NCBI GenBank assembly: GCA_003342815.1
Contig: PTEX01000060.1
Coordinates: 3,990,689 to 4,054,688, forward strand
DNA from: Eudromia elegans
Lineage: Eukaryota; Chordata; Aves; Tinamiformes; Tinamidae
Direction: 5' to 3'
Length of the DNA stretch: 64,000 nt
Below are positions 39,346 through 54,058 of this stretch, piece after piece (positions within the stretch are counted from its first letter, which is position 1; every line of letters begins with the position of its first letter). Under the pieces are notes generated by a model, which saw nothing but the letters and a program-made list of their open reading frames with translations, was not told where the DNA came from and made no database searches. A program made the translations under genes and the position numbers.

Positions 39346-42016
39346 CTGATCCACTTCACTTGCTACTTAGCAAACAAGAATCTCATCTGATATATGGGCT
39401 CTTAGGCCATTCTGGCTCTGCAGTAGACGAGTAGTAGCTCCCCAGTAGCTTTACGGGAGCAGACTTCACTAGGGGAGCGTGTGGACGGTTTGACTTTTGC
39501 TCAGCAGTGGGTTTGGCATCTGCTGAAGAGCTCTGAGAGTACCAAGATGAGGAGAGGGCCCGGCTCTGAGTGCCAAACACACAGGCTGACAAAACCTGGG
39601 GAGGCAGGATGTCATGCTTATTTCCCACCTGCATTTGGAGACAGATAGCTGCTATCTCCACTGAATTTGTACTTTACAAAGATGAGAATGAAATGGGGCT
39701 AGTCTCTGTCCTCATTTCCATTATCATAAAGCTGAAATAATTATTAGGACTTTATGGATGCTTTTCAGTGGGGAAGCACTTTCCAGCATTTAACTGTTTA
39801 GTACCTTAGGCATCATTGTTGATATCAACAGCAAGCCGTTGGCCCACAGTTTACATTGTCAGATAAGTGTAAGTATCTAACAATAATCTAAGTTGTTAGA
39901 CAAGTAGACAAGTTTCAGGGGTATTTAAAACACACTGATCTTCTCACAGTGGTGCAATGTGGCAGAATGAACTGCCCTGATTTTAATAATATGTGTTCAT
40001 TCACTTTTATACAGACTGTGCCTCTGAGATTGAGATCATTTTACTTGTGTTGAGGCATCAGGGGTTTTTTTTTTGAATGTTCTTTATATTTTGAAAATAC
40101 GAAAACCAGTCTTCTCCCTTCTTAACTTTGCTGAGTAGTTTTTTCAGAGGCGTATAAGGCATGGGACCTTGAACAGATATGGTCTCTTTCAAAGTGTGTC
40201 ATAAATTGGAGAAGATGGATAGGAATCGTAAAAATAAATTACATTTCTAAGCTTTAAGCAGTGGATAAAATCATTTGACTTCTTAGGACTCTTTTTTTTT
40301 AATTATTTCTAATATACGGCCTTTTCACATTCTCCAATCTCTTTTCCAGAATACAGTAAAAGAGAAAAACAGATGAATGAAACTCCTTTTTCATCATAAA
40401 CAAAGAGTGACATAAGCCTTAAAAGCATTTAGGTGACCTAGGTGATGAGCTGAGAAACGTGTTACTTAAGGACTAAAACTTTGGAAGGCAAGTTTGAACA
40501 CTGATCACTCATAATTGCAAATACTCCAGAAGAACCACTCATAATACTCAGTCTCTTTCACCATTATAATTGCATATGCACAACAAGTCAGTGTGTGCCT
40601 TAGTAAAATTGAAGGAGAAGAATCTACCTACTTAAAAGGAAGATTTCATTGCACACAAAGGGGAAAACCCTGTTCAAGTGAATGGTTTCATTTGTATGTC
40701 ATAGCAAATGAAATTCCTTCAAAGTCTCCTCAAGGGAGTGTGGCATCATGGAGCCTTTCATCAGAGGCCTCAGACTGGGCTCTGCTTCAAACTACTTCAG
40801 AAGAAAAGAACAAACATCCTCCTTCCACTGAACCGGATATTTTCTGAAGATGGAACAAGGTATCCACTGTAGCTCAAAAGGAGGAAGGATCACGTAACAC
40901 CAGGCAAAAATGCCGAGTTATCAGTTTCCACAGTCTTTATTATTACTTTTTTAAACCAGGAAGCTTTTCCACATCCGTGTTAGAACTATGAAGATCTCTG
41001 GGTTTCCTCTGCTTTGCATCTACTGCCATTTGCATCCCAAGCTCTCAAACACAGTCATCATGTGCTTAACAGAAAGAGTAGTTGTAGAACATTTGTCTCT
41101 CATCATAGTCCTATGGCAAGTACAGAAGTGGTGTACATGGAAACGTATTTATGGGAATATTTGATGTATTTTTAGGTTCTCTTTTAATGCAATTTAGTCT
41201 TTGGAAATTAAAGGAGAAGGCAAGTTCCCTGTATACTGCCAAGAACTTCTCTAGACTTCACTTTTGGAACTCTGATGTTGACCAGCTGCGTCTGAACTTC
41301 TTGGGAGATGTCAGAAATTCAGACCAGGGATGAAGCACTTTTCTTATGGGATCACACAGGCAGTGGTTGTTGTTGTCTTCTTCCCATAACTCAAAGTTTG
41401 ATTATTATGCAACAGAAAATGTCCTCCTAAGGACTTCTTCTTACTTTTGATCCTTCTCTAAATTTAAACAGAGATTGATATTCTTGTTGCAGAGTTCTAG
41501 GGAATGGTGGAACAAACCATGAGAAGGGGCTTTTCCCCTATCTCTAGGCTGCATAAATTTAAAGAAGTCTTTGTAATATCCTGTCACTTTAAAATAGCTT
41601 ACATTCTTTTGGACTTTCTTATCATGGTTTTAATGGTCTTTCACGTTTTGCCTGCATATGAAAAAATACTTAGGCAAAGGTGTTGTTTTACATATTCTGG
41701 ATTTTTTTTTCCCCTTCATGTCCAAAAGGAGAAGGGCCCTGGTCAGCTTGAAGGATAAACATAAAAGGTTTTGGAGGTTTTCAACTCCTCAAAACTCATA
41801 ATTAGCTTATAAGCTGTTATGATTTCATGGCTGGTCAAAAGCACATTGAGAAATGTTCATCACTTGCCCTCCTGTTTTGTTGGATGGGAAACTCACAAAA
41901 CTCATAACGCCTGGCATTAGCTGTGTTTTTATGGCAGGCATTTCCAAGCTAATAGGCTAAAAGCTGAATGGTAGGGAGATAACCTAGCTCTTTGCCTGTA
42001 GAGGATATGTCAGGGG

Positions 42017-42050
42017 AAAAAAAAAAAAAAAAGAAAGAAAGAAAAAAAAC
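42017..42050. repeat. A-rich run (A18 then GAAA units)
   Basis: A run of A followed by three GAAA units and eight more A. Simple repeat in intergenic DNA. Confidence 0.88.
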
Positions 42051-44937
42051 AAAAGTTTATAAACAGCAGCAATACGAGCTGTGACAGATCTTCCATCTCA
42101 CATGTTTCAGTCTTCATCCGGAGGGCCAATCTTTTGGAGAGACAAGCTAATTGTATCAATACACTGCTTGAGTACTGGTTTCTCTGGTAAGAAAGATGCT
42201 TGTTTGTCCTGGAACTTTGATAATGATATCCATCTGCTAGCCACGAGACAATTCATTTTGCAGAAGCTGAAAAATATAAATGTATTATTAAAGAAAGTGG
42301 CTGTTTAAATCTCTGCTCTCTATTGCAGAGGGAATGCAAGTACCACAGTCACCACTGTGAATTATATTCCTGGACTAAGGCACTTATCTCTTAGCCTATG
42401 ATGAATATCAGCATGCAAATGTGTTTCTAGGCTTGGACCATAGCCCAGAGACACTGCTGTCCATGTGGATCTTTCCATTGACTTCAACTGATGTCAGACT
42501 AAAACAACTGTGAACTTCACTTGGATGAGTAATCAGGTGGCCTGGTAGAATGAGGTAGAAGAATGATCCATAATAACTGAGATTATTGGTAGTCAGCTAA
42601 TAACTTGATCCTTTTTCTTTTTTTCTTTTCAGATGATGATGAGCACAAAGTTCCTAAACCTTCACAAGACCCAGGCTGTGGCAACAGAATGAAGCTGAAA
42701 ACAAGTTATAAATGATGTCTTGAACCAAATCAGTGCAGTTTCTCAAGCAGTTCAAAACATCCACTTGAAGCCCTATGGGGGATTGTGCTATCAAAAGGAG
42801 AGAATGGAGCAAGGAGCACTGATAAAGAACAGACTTCTGGCTTAGGTGGTTTCAGAGGATAATCACTAACTTTCTGGAAGCCAATTTAAGTGCTATATCC
42901 CATGCCAGAGCACAGTCTAATTCCCCTGTTAAGCCTTTTGCCGGGAAATAGACTCTTATATTCAAGAGGTTATTGCATTAAGCAGAAATGACTAAGTCTC
43001 AGATTCTGAGATGCAGCTCAGTGCTGAATGTTACCTCACCTAACAAGCAGACCTTAAATACCAAGAAAGGCATTCAAAAAGTAAGCTTTTAAGTCACAGT
43101 TATATTTTTATCTGAGCCTCTTTCTTACCTCTGGATATCTTGCTTCTTATCAGAATGAGTTAAAGCCTCAATGAGCATAAGATGGAGGAAAGCTGAGCTG
43201 CTACATGGCTTTATTTACTAAGAATCAAATGGTTGAGGAACTGGTGATGCTGGGCATGAGGCAGCATTCCATTCTCAGCACAGAGCAATGCCCAATTGTG
43301 GTAGCAGACAGAATCTATTGAAAAAAACACAAAATACCGAGTGTATCCACTGATATTTTAATGAGTTTGTTTTACTTTGTCTTCTGGAATCAGAGTTATT
43401 TGCAAATAGTTGGATGATGACCAGGTCTTTTTTTTTTCAAAAGAGTGCCATTTCATTGTTCTCCAGTTTTAAAAAATTTCCGTCATTCAATTAGGGAGCC
43501 GAAACAATGTCTTGGACAAAAATGACATATTCACTGCAAAACAAACAAAAAACAAACACAAGCCCAGTGTTTTTTTTCCATTAAAATATCTATCTTTATA
43601 CAGCTTGCTCTTCTAGAATAAAATCCTAGCGGACAAAAGCCACCACCACAGTTTGTGTCTCTGTAAACTCAAGATAAAATCCACCTTGGGGGGAAGACAA
43701 AGCTGATCTGGCCCAGGTACCTCCGAGTGAAAAGAAGATCCCTTTTGCAATGGTGACAAAGCCCTCAGCAATCCACTGCACAAGGCAGGTAATAGTGAAG
43801 TGTGGAATGAAGTGTTTCCCAGGTAAGCTGTAGACTCAGATTTGTTGATTTATTCACTAGCTTCTGATACCACAGGATTTAAAGACCACCTGAGCAAAAA
43901 TTGTGCATTTGTTGTGCATTTTACTCAGAACTTCAGTGTGTCTAGGAAGAACTGAGCTGCTCTAAATACCTTCTCTTGAATGAAATGTGAGGCCTTGACC
44001 ATTTTTAATCATTACGGCTGCAGCACTTTTCACAGAAGAAGGGTGTTAACCTCTGAGACATGGCCACATTCCAGCTCAGATGTTTTTCTTTCTTCCTGAA
44101 TTTTCTCTGTAGTTTCAGCTGGATGACGTATTCCTCACTTCCCTTCCTTTGTGTAACCCTCGTGGCACAGAATGGGAAAGGCTGCTGTGTTTCCCACTAC
44201 AGATATTGCCTGCTGCTGAAGGGCAACTAAAAAGGGATGCCTGCACAAAGAGACCACATTCATACCCTTTAATGCATTGCTTAAGAAAAGCTGCATACCT
44301 AACAGGGCGACATTGTCCACAGCTTGTTAAGCAGTCTGGTATTCACGTTGGTTAATAGTACTGCAGAAATGGGGACCGTTATTATCCTGAGTAGTGTTAT
44401 TTCACTATTCCTCGACTGAAATTGGAGAAACAATTTATTCTCTTGCCTAGAAATTAGGAGACATGACCACGAGCTGTTAAAATCCAAATTCAGAAAAGTG
44501 AGAGACAATTCTGTGGCATAACAGAGGAGAAAAAACAGATAATCTTGTAGATTATTTATCTTTATGTTATGTAAAAGCAGCCTGAAAGGACTGGAAAGGA
44601 AGCCTCTTTGGAGTCCACTCTTCTCTTTTACGTTAAACCTTCTGCTTATGTCTTGATTATGAAATTCTCTAAAACCTGTTTCTCTACGGTTTGCCAGTAA
44701 GTGCTGCATTTTGCAAACAAAGCCTAGCGTAAATTCAAATCCAGCTTTGCATCCTGCAGAAACAAAGCCTCATCTTTCGTCAGTGAAGTTAATGTGCCTT
44801 CCCTGGAAAGCAGCACACACAGCTGAGGAACTGAGGAACCTGAGTGAGCACTCAGTTAGAACCAAAATAAACAGAACTTTTAAAGTATCAACAGTTGTTG
44901 CATCGTCAGAATACCTGGGCATCTGATAGTGTTAACC

Positions 44938-45035
44938 ATAGTCAATCTCATAATACTAAGAAGTAATAACACTCCCATTTTATAGGCAGGAAACTGAGAC
45001 AGACAAACCTTTAACATATGTTTCCCAAAGACAAG
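44938..45035 (-). repeat. MIR-like SINE relic
   Basis: Landmarks on the plus strand are TAACACTCCCATTTTATAGG, CAGGAAACTGAGACAGACAA and then TTTCCCAAAGACAAGCAAAT. They correspond in order to the reverse complement of a MIR element (CCCATTTTACAG, GGAAACTGAGGCACAGA, CCCAAGGTCACAC). It is a short, old fragment with no coding potential. Confidence 0.5.
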
Positions 45036-48000
45036 CAAATGCAATGCCAGGCTAGCATCTTTGCACTGCACTACATCACACCTGTGCCTAACACGGGGAC
45101 AGAGCCTGGCCTAAAAGGAGCTTTGCTTGTCTTGCAGCAGCCCTGAACTTACAAGTGAAGGATGGAGAAATACTCGGCGTACTTTTCAGAGCCTAAGAAG
45201 CCATTCAGTAAAACCAGGGCAAAGTCAGCTTTCATGCAGCTATTTCATAGTAAATCCATTTCATCCCAGGATCCCATCTCCTTGACCAACTTGTTATTAC
45301 CTTTCAAGATTTCTTTATATGCTGTAAAGAGAAACACAGCCCTAATTCCCTGAGGATAACTTCTCTTCCAAGAAGTTCAGGGGCAATACCCCAAGATCTA
45401 AACGCTTTTGAACAGCTTAGACCTGACATTTGTGGCTTAGGCCCATCTCTGCTCTGAAGCTTAGAAAGCTTTTCCCATTCCACTGAAGTGATTTTAATTT
45501 TAAAAGCAGCTCTCCTGGCAGGCTGCTCTCCCCTCAGTCCATTACGTAAAGCAAACTATTGACATATGCAGACCAGTTGAGGCCATTTTCTCCATTAAAT
45601 TCAAACCTTGTTTTAAAAGTGCAGTTTTAACATGTTGTTCTTTCTGAAATATTCCACAATCTGTGCTTTCACGTTTAGTTATATAACATAGCATTCTTTT
45701 ATAATAATAAAGCACAGTGTATTTTGGAATTGTCCACAGACTGAAGCAGTTTAGCAAATGGGACAGATCCAGATGTGAAAACGTTCTGTGGCTTGGCTAG
45801 ACATGTTACTAAACCTTCGAGTCAGACGTCCAAATGACGCTCAGGATGAATTTAGACTTCCTTTCTGAAAGGGACCTAGTGTTTTTCTAGTATGCACAGG
45901 GAAAATCGGGGGTTCCTATTTCTGATGCAGTTTTAACACAACTTGTCATAAACACTGAACTGAGTGTTAATTCAGTAGGATCTTATGACTGTCCATAAGC
46001 TTCCATTGGACTCTTACACAGTCTGCTAATGGTCCTGATACAGGAGAACACATCATTAAATAATAATGTAATATTGAACCCAATGACTTCAAGCTAAAGA
46101 GGCAGAGATGACTGATGAGAACTCAGGAGAAAATTCACCTTTGGTAGTTTGTCATGTTAGGGATAATTCATATGACTTTCCTCAATTGTTATGTGAATAC
46201 TAAAACATAAGCACATGAGAATCAGCTATTGTAACAGAATAACTAAAATAATTTATAGGTGTATATGGCTTTTCTATTTCAATAAGCTTGCAAAAGGATG
46301 TGACTTGGACAGGACTACTGCTACACAGCACCTTGTTGGGTGAAAAGGGGCAGTGTTTGTGTTAGGAGTGACAGGAGATTTTGCCAGGGGACAACTCCTT
46401 CCTTATGAAGGCATCTTCATGACCCTGTGGAACAGAAGGCAGCTGAGGCCGAAGCTGTGGTCTGAGTCTCTGTATAGATGTGTTAAAATATTCCCACGGC
46501 ACTGCCAAGGGTGTGAAATCATTGACATGAGCCCTGGCGCAGGGGATCTCTTCTCCAGATACCAACCATCTTCAGCTCCTTCATTTATCATATGTTGCCA
46601 TGTCAGCTTGAATGGTTCTCAACTACCTGCACATTCGATTGCTTCCGGGTACTGCTTCACCTTGGCCTTGTACTGTTGTCTGCACAAATCTACATTTAAG
46701 GCCTTACAAGTTAGATATCACACAAGTTATATATGTCGGTCACATATTGTCTCTTACACAAAGAGAAATTTGACAGATTTCTGGAATTTCACTACTGTGC
46801 CACTGGAATGCTCTCAGAGTCTGGTCCTTGTTGCTCTGATCTTTCACTGAGTCAGATACCTGGTATATAATTTCACTAGTGCTAAGATGGGGGAAGATGG
46901 AGGACTGAAAGGTCTCCTCTAGGATCCTGCTCTTCAGTTGGGTCATTCCAATCTGATCTGGTCTGAATCAGCCAGGACCTGTCCCGCTAATTCGACTGGG
47001 TTTCTGCTGGTATAAAACAATGGGTCTGTGTCAATAGTCTGCTGGGCTGGATTTGCATCACACTGAAATCAAAGCAGTCATGATGTCGTCAGCCTGCAGG
47101 AATAGAGTGGTGAGTTCATCCACAATAGTTAGTTTAAAACTGCCTATTTCTTCTAAGCCAACTTTGATGGAAAACTCAGGGCTGACTGCCTTTGAGTTTG
47201 TTATTTTCTGTTGTTTGTTGTTCTGCTTCCTGGTTATTATTAATGATATCCCATCATTATCCAAATACTTTCTAACCACAGGAATTGGTGCAACTAAAAG
47301 TTCCCTTTTTGTTTCTCCCCTTCCCCCAGTAACTTAAGAATCCTTATTTGTAGAGGCCAAATATCACAAAATATTTTCAGCCTTTCCCTCCAAATAGGTA
47401 TAATACAGTTATTTACACAGCTACCGAAGCCTTCAGGTTTGTTACCTCACATGGTTTGTTCTTTAAGTTATTTCACAGTTCTTATTAACTCATTCAAAGG
47501 AGTGATCTGCATGCAATTCAATCTATTTTGCTGGTGAGATTCTAGGTCAAATGTTGAACTTTAGCTGTCTTTATCAAAGTTACTATTTTAAAAACATACT
47601 TATCTTCATGTACTCTCCATCCACAGCTGTGCGATTTCTGGGTGGGAAATGACAGACAACTTAAAATCAGATTCCAGCGCTGCTTTATTTGCAGATGTAA
47701 CAGCCACGTGCACAGAATGGCCACCTGTCCTTAGGAGCAGTGAAGGAAATGTATTTTAAAGCCTGCGCTCCACTTTGCAGTCCTGAAAGCTTTCTTTGTA
47801 GAGCAACAACCCTGGACATTTCATGCACTTATATGGTATTTTGTAGCCCTGGTATTTTAGAGCCAAAGGAAACGTACATGTCCAAGAGAATTTGCTGGAT
47901 ACACAGACGGTATTCTTGGAACTGGGTTTAACTGAAACCATCAGGGAAGTCACTTTGTTGCTTTCCTTATGCTACTATAACCACTGTAAAACGCAGAGTG

Positions 48001-51000
48001 AGCCTCCATCCAGTGCAGGAACTTTTCCATTCGATCAGAAAGCACCGATCTCATACACGACAGATTGGTGAGTGCCACGAGCACACACACACATTTTGTT
48101 CTCTCTGTACTCTATCTTCGGGAAATCTCACCCTCAGCCACAGAGTCATCTATCAGTTCAAGATGCGAGACTTCCTGTTGCGCTCCTGCTTTGCCTCAAG
48201 GATTGGGAATAATAACCTAATGTGAAGCAGCCACAGCATCAGTTAAACGAGGCACCTGAAGTGCATCCTGTAGACAGTGAAGAGAAATAGGCATTTTTGA
48301 TCTTTTTAATCCAACCTCATATGTATTATATGAAACGGACTGCACCCTACACTCCGCTAAACAGACCTCCATTGTCTAGAAGGGAACTTGATGGATTCAC
48401 GCAGGCATGGGCATATATGTTATGGTGACATCTGAATCTTATCCCTTTTCTCTCCAGAAAAACAAAGAAAAAAAATATTCCTGTTGAATATCTATCAGCC
48501 CAGTTCATTGTTCTCCTGCGAATTCCTCCTCCTAGCTTGCCTTGGCCCTGATGCCTAGAAAATATTGGGCAATATGAGCAGCGTTGCTGACTAAGGCTGT
48601 TTCATTTTTTCCTCGCCCTCCATGCAGGTCTCCTGCCCTCTGTCTTGCACTGAGGTTGTGGCGCTGTTTGCCCATGATTGCATCATGGTGACCCCAACTG
48701 TTCCTGAGCTGTCAAAGTGCAGCTACCAAACAGATGAATGTATCTTGAAAAAAATAGGAGTAAATAATCCTTCACAAAAGCTGTCCTGTGGAGATTTCCA
48801 CTGTCCTCTTTCATAAACACTAACATTGTACTCCTTTTGGTATGAATTCTTTAGCCTTCTGGTTTTGATTCTCTCATGCTTCAAGCTCAAAGATTTCATC
48901 CGGGCTCTGAAGTTAACGCTCTGGTGCTGTAGGCAAGAAAAGCCAACAGCTTTTTGAACGTGCCCAAGGGCATCAGTAAAGTCCCGGGGTGGAACAGGTT
49001 TCCACCACCTGATGCTCAGACAGAATGAATTAGACTTCAAACAGGTAAGGGTGAGACAAGATTTATGGGTACCCTTTTTTATAAGACTGGTTGGTCTAGC
49101 CAGAAAAATCAGACAACTTTCCAAAATATAAGCCATTCTCATGCCTCATGCCATAGAAATGGCAAAGAGATGAAACACCAGAAAAGGCTTAACTTACAGC
49201 CAGGCCAATATCACTACCCTACAAAGAACACATGCAGTACTACATTAATAATCAAAGAATTATTTTTATTGAGGCATGGTATTTTATGTAAGCAGATAAC
49301 AGTTTTTGAAGGACCTGTCATATCCTCAAACCACCCTCTACTTCTCTACATTTGAAACTGGAAACTTGTTTATATGGATTCAATTTCTTTAGGGCTTTTA
49401 GTTTGTGCTGTGTCCCATCTTCTCTGTTTTATCACCAGAGAAATCCAGGTGGGGAAATAGGAAGTAAAGAAAATAAGCCACATAATTAATTGTTATGCAA
49501 ATATCTTTGAAAGGCAAGAAATAACTAATAGTTGAAGTTGTTTTTTACCAAATATAAGGAAAACGTGCACTGTGAGGAGGCAAAACCCATCTGATCCAAG
49601 AACTAACCTGTCACTATCCAGCACCATCTATAAATGCCTGCTTGAGGCTAAAGCCTCTGTCAGTGAACACTGTAGAGGTGAACAGGGATGCTCAGAAATG
49701 GATACAGATTTGGATATAGGAGATCATCAGGAACAGGAATCCTTACAAGGCAGAGTGAAACCAGGCACTTTTCCCTATGAACTCTTCTCCATTTGTTACA
49801 GGCCACCAGCTCAAGAGTTTCTTCTTGTCTTGGGTGCGCTGTCTTCTGGAGCACCGGTTTGCTGCTCCTCACTAAACATGCCCTGTGTGGTGGGAAACAC
49901 TGTCCATCTGGAATGATGCAGGCAGGCGGGAGGGTTGGAAATAACCATCTTCTATCCAAGGACAAGAGATCTGCTTATTAGCTGGATTTCTACCTCTCTT
50001 TTGCACTGTTGCAGCAGCAACTTTGCTATAGCCATTTTTTTTTTTTTCCTGCAGGGCAGGACCTACTCTTCAGCTTGCAGTTTTATCATCCTCACAAGTA
50101 ACTTTTAGGAGAGGCCGTGAACTTATCTGATGTTAGTCATTTCATTGCAGTGATTGCGGCTGCTTTAAATCTGCTAACCTGACGTGCTGGGAACATTTGC
50201 TCTTGACACAGTCGCTCTAGTAGAATTTCCTGGCTAAACTTAGGTCAAGATCATGGAGCCCGCAGCCCCCTCTTGAATATTTGTGGATATCATACAGATA
50301 AACACAGCATAGAGCTTCTCCAAGGAAGTGCCGAGCCAAGCTTGCCAACCCACGGAGCCCAGGTGCTCCTGATCCTCTCCACTGTCATGTTTCTGCCCAT
50401 AGCCACGTTGTGGGGATTCAGAAGAGGATGCCTTGCAGCAAGCAGATGTGGGAAAATGCATCCCATACGGCAGGCATATTGCAGACCTCAATTGCAAAGC
50501 TTAAATCTGAAGTGTGACGTTTTACATTCTTTCCTAAAACCTATTTTGGCTTTAGCAATGTTGTCTGGATTACCTTGGCATGCATATACGCATCTAATAT
50601 TTTTTTACTGCATCATCTTTAAGTATAGGGGAAAATCATGTGTATTGGTTAAGAGTCTTCTATCTCGTAATGTGCAAAGGTTTTGTTTAGCTTGTTTGAG
50701 AGTGATCTCCTGGGCAACATCCTCTGGCTACATCCTCCCAGCTGAGCACTGAGAGTCCCTGTGCCCGCCCAGGAAGCTCCAAGTAATTACAAACCAATGT
50801 GGTATCTAGATCATTCCCATTTAAAAACAAAAGGGAAAGCTTTTCAAAGAGCTCTGAAAGTCTTTGAAACCTTTCTCTGAAGTTTCCAAAGCTTTTCTCA
50901 AAAAAAAAGAAAAAAAAAAGAGGGCTCCATCTGAATAGAGTTTTCTTGGTCCATAGCAGAGCTCTCATAGCGCTAACTATACAGGAGTAGCTGCTTTACC

Positions 51001-53988
51001 TGGCAGTTGGCTTCGTTTTCCTTGTCTGCACCTCAGGATAAGTAATCATCATGTCCATGATGACCTGCAAGGTCCTGCAAGTCTGCGTTCACCTCTGCAG
51101 CTCCAGTCATTGGAGCCTCTTCCCTCAGCCTTAGCCGCATGTTTTACTGCTACAGGGCTTCGCAGGTCAAGAGCCCGAATCCGTCCTGCTCTGCTAGGGG
51201 ATGTTCTGCTCCTGAGAGAAGAGGCTGCCCCTCCAGAGCCAGCAGCTGACACTCGTGCCATAAATTACAGCCCCCGTTCTCACCTTCTGCTCCCATAAAA
51301 CACCAACCGCACAGCTCTCTGCTGAGGGAGCTAGGAGAATGCTCCTTAACCCTTCTGAGTGGAAAACAGTCACATTAGCTTAGACAGTTTAACTAATTAA
51401 TTCTTGCAATCTAGGTCACTTTGTCTGAGATGGGTTAAGAAGTATTTACATGAACAACTCAGCTTACAGCTATGGGAGGTCAGGCACCCCCAGAAGAGAA
51501 GCAGTGAGGAACGGTTGGGAGTGATAATTTCCTCCACTGCCACTGCTGAATCTAGAGGAGGATATCAGGTGTGAAACCGCCTATTACACAGACAGAATTC
51601 GAGCAGCTGAGGTGCACAGCAACCAGCTCAGCTTTTCTTTAGTAGTTGGTTACTGACTGAGCTGAGACGCGATTAAAAGGCAATCAGAATAAGACAGACC
51701 TCCACACATCTTCTAACACGTAAAATGAGTCTCAGTCTTAACCTTCTAGTACTTCAGATCCATCATTAATCAGGGAGTAAAGAGAAAAAACAGGTAGTGA
51801 GAGCTGAGTTTGCATACAGCCTTGAATGGGTTCTTCCCAAGGAATAACAAGGGAACGAGGCTGCCTCTGAGCAGTGAAATACTATCACAAGTCAGCACCC
51901 AGAGACTGTGTTCTGCCCGTGTTCATCATGGCCAGGAGTTATCACTGCGTAGCTCAAGGTTTCCCCCCACAAGGCACAATATTTAACATAAAGCTGCAGC
52001 TCTGCTGGGTGACAGGCAATGCCCTGGCTCTCACTCGGCGGTGTCTTATTGCACGACTTGAGCTCTGGCTTTGAGCAGTTTGCACATAAAGCGAATGGAT
52101 GGTGGCACAGGCAGCGAGAACACAGAGTGTCCCAAATGGCAGAAGCAATGCTCTTCCCACACCGGATCTGGTGGGAAGGATTAAATAAGAGAATAAGTCC
52201 TTTATTTTTACTCGCCATTACTTTGGCAAAGGAAGAACATAGAACGGCCATCAATAAAACATTTTATTTTCAAACTTAAGTCTTACTTACATAATAATAA
52301 TTTTAAAAAGCATTAATATGTGTAAAACTGCCATTTGGGAACTCTGCATCTAATAGTCCTTGTTTGGAATCGTGTCTATGAATTTATTTATGAGTATTTA
52401 TTACTGAGCTGGAAAAGAAGTGGCAAACAGAGAGGAAAACATGCAGGCCAGTCAGTATTGTCAAGGAAGGAGAAACCATAATATACTACCAGGATTTTAT
52501 GAAGGGCTTATTCTAGAATAATGTGCTCAGTTTGGCCACTGTGTTTAAAAAAAAGAATACAGCTGAAAGAAGAAGTTTGATAGATGAGCAGTGAGAATCA
52601 CCAGAGAAAACGTTGTTTATTAAAAGAAAAATGCCATCATTGTTAATTTTAGAAATGAGACAAAGACAGGAACACTATGATAAAGTGCTTAAAATGAATG
52701 TTGAAAAGAGGCACGCTGAGATTCTGTCATCCATGTTCTTTGCATGAGAAACTGATCCCAGAAATAGAATAGGAGTGAGCTTGAAAGTGAGAGAGAGGAA
52801 TATTATTCCAAACACTGCTACTGTCTTTAGCCTCCAGTGAGTCAAAGGACAAGAAGTATTAGGTGAACTTAGCAGGGGCAAAGAGAGGATCAAGTAATTT
52901 CATGAAGAATGTGAACAATCAGAGTTAAAGGAATGGGAATTGAATTATTGCATGGGGAGGAAATAAAGCCTAACATTTCATGGCTTGAGCCAATCTCTAA
53001 CTGAAATAGTTAGGGAGAAACTTACCCCAAATATTCACGGTCCTTTTCAGATCTAAGGTGGTAATTTCCAGTGTCAACACATGGATGGCCATCCTGATTA
53101 ATGCTGCTGCACCATTGCCAGATGTAGACATGCGCATGGAATGCCCTTGTTTGAGGGCCTATGACATGGTTTGGGAGACACGCTTAATCTTGATATGGTG
53201 TTTGTGAATAACTTGGATAAGTTCTTCTGCAGACTTCTCACTGCAGTGACACTTCCGTTGACTTGGGGAAACCTTGGGTGTAATAAAAACTTTGTGACCA
53301 AATATATGTGAAATTCCATGTTCTTAAAATAAACAAACAAAAAAAAAATCCAACAGCTCCCACTTACAGTAGAATTCGCTGGGATTATTTGATATGCTTC
53401 TTCTAGTTTATTTTTCTTGACGAACTTTAATAAGTGAAATCCCAGTTTAGCACAATGTTAAACACTACAGCATGCAATTAGAGCTGAGCAGGTGCTGAAA
53501 TGATGTCTCCTTAATGCCCTGGCCTGTAGCTCAGGTCTATAACAAAGTGGCTGCCTTCAGCTGAGTGTCTTTGGGAGCTTTGAAACAGGCTCATTCCAGT
53601 CCTCCTCTGCAGCCTGTAGCCCAAGATGTAGCCTGGGCTCCTCCAATAAAGGTATGAAAATCGAGTTCCAGCGCTACCTCTTCTGTGCCTCTGTGTTGCA
53701 TCGAAATGTGAGTTTTTCGAAGTGTCCATCTTAGAGGTGGTTTCAGCTCTATGGAGCAGTTGTGGGAATAGTACTGAGTTGTGTTTCACTTTGTGGTCTA
53801 AGAAATTTAGGGTTCTAACCCCTCAGCTACAAGTAGATTAAAAATCACAGGAGGGGCTGACATCTAAAATGCTAACACAGGTTTCAATGTTCTCCATTGC
53901 ACTGGCATTGGAATCTGCCCAGTGCCTGGATGAAGTGATTTGGGCACCACAACAGCAGGAAACTATATGAAGAAACAAAAACAAACAA

Positions 53989-53991
53989 AGA

Positions 53992-54029
<38 letters not shown>

Positions 54030-54058
54030 AAGAAAGAAAGAGAAGGAAAGAAAGAAAT
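53989..54058. repeat. AG/GAAA microsatellite
   Basis: A purine-only tract on the plus strand made of AG dinucleotides mixed with GAAA tetranucleotides, followed by a further A-rich purine stretch to about 54085. Long purine/pyrimidine mirror tracts of this kind can adopt triplex DNA. No gene is nearby. Confidence 0.93.

Larger units (their letters stand above)
31708..53988. other. Intergenic region between PICALM and EED, middle part
   Basis: Non-coding DNA with three MIR-like fragments (33.65, 39.3 and 44.94 kb), short A-rich runs, a short AGC repeat at about 34122 and one good-looking splice acceptor at 42632. Open frames of 165 codons (46353-46850, plus) and 159 codons (50273-50752, plus) match no protein I recognise and have no flanking exon or promoter structure. 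I see nothing else I can name. Confidence 0.7.

Noticed and set aside
44299-44709. 136-codon minus-strand open frame
   Set aside because: No family resemblance, no splice or promoter signals; likely chance.
46353-46850. 165-codon plus-strand open frame
   Set aside because: It resembles no known protein, has no exon or promoter context, and a frame of this length is expected about once or twice by chance in 64 kb of six-frame sequence. A conservation test would be needed to revive it.
50036-50054. T tract plus CCTGCAG resembling a splice acceptor
   Set aside because: No exon-like sequence or partner donor could be seen; such tracts are common in this AT-rich DNA.
50273-50752. 159-codon plus-strand open frame
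   Set aside because: No recognisable domain, odd composition for a protein gene and no supporting structure; consistent with chance.
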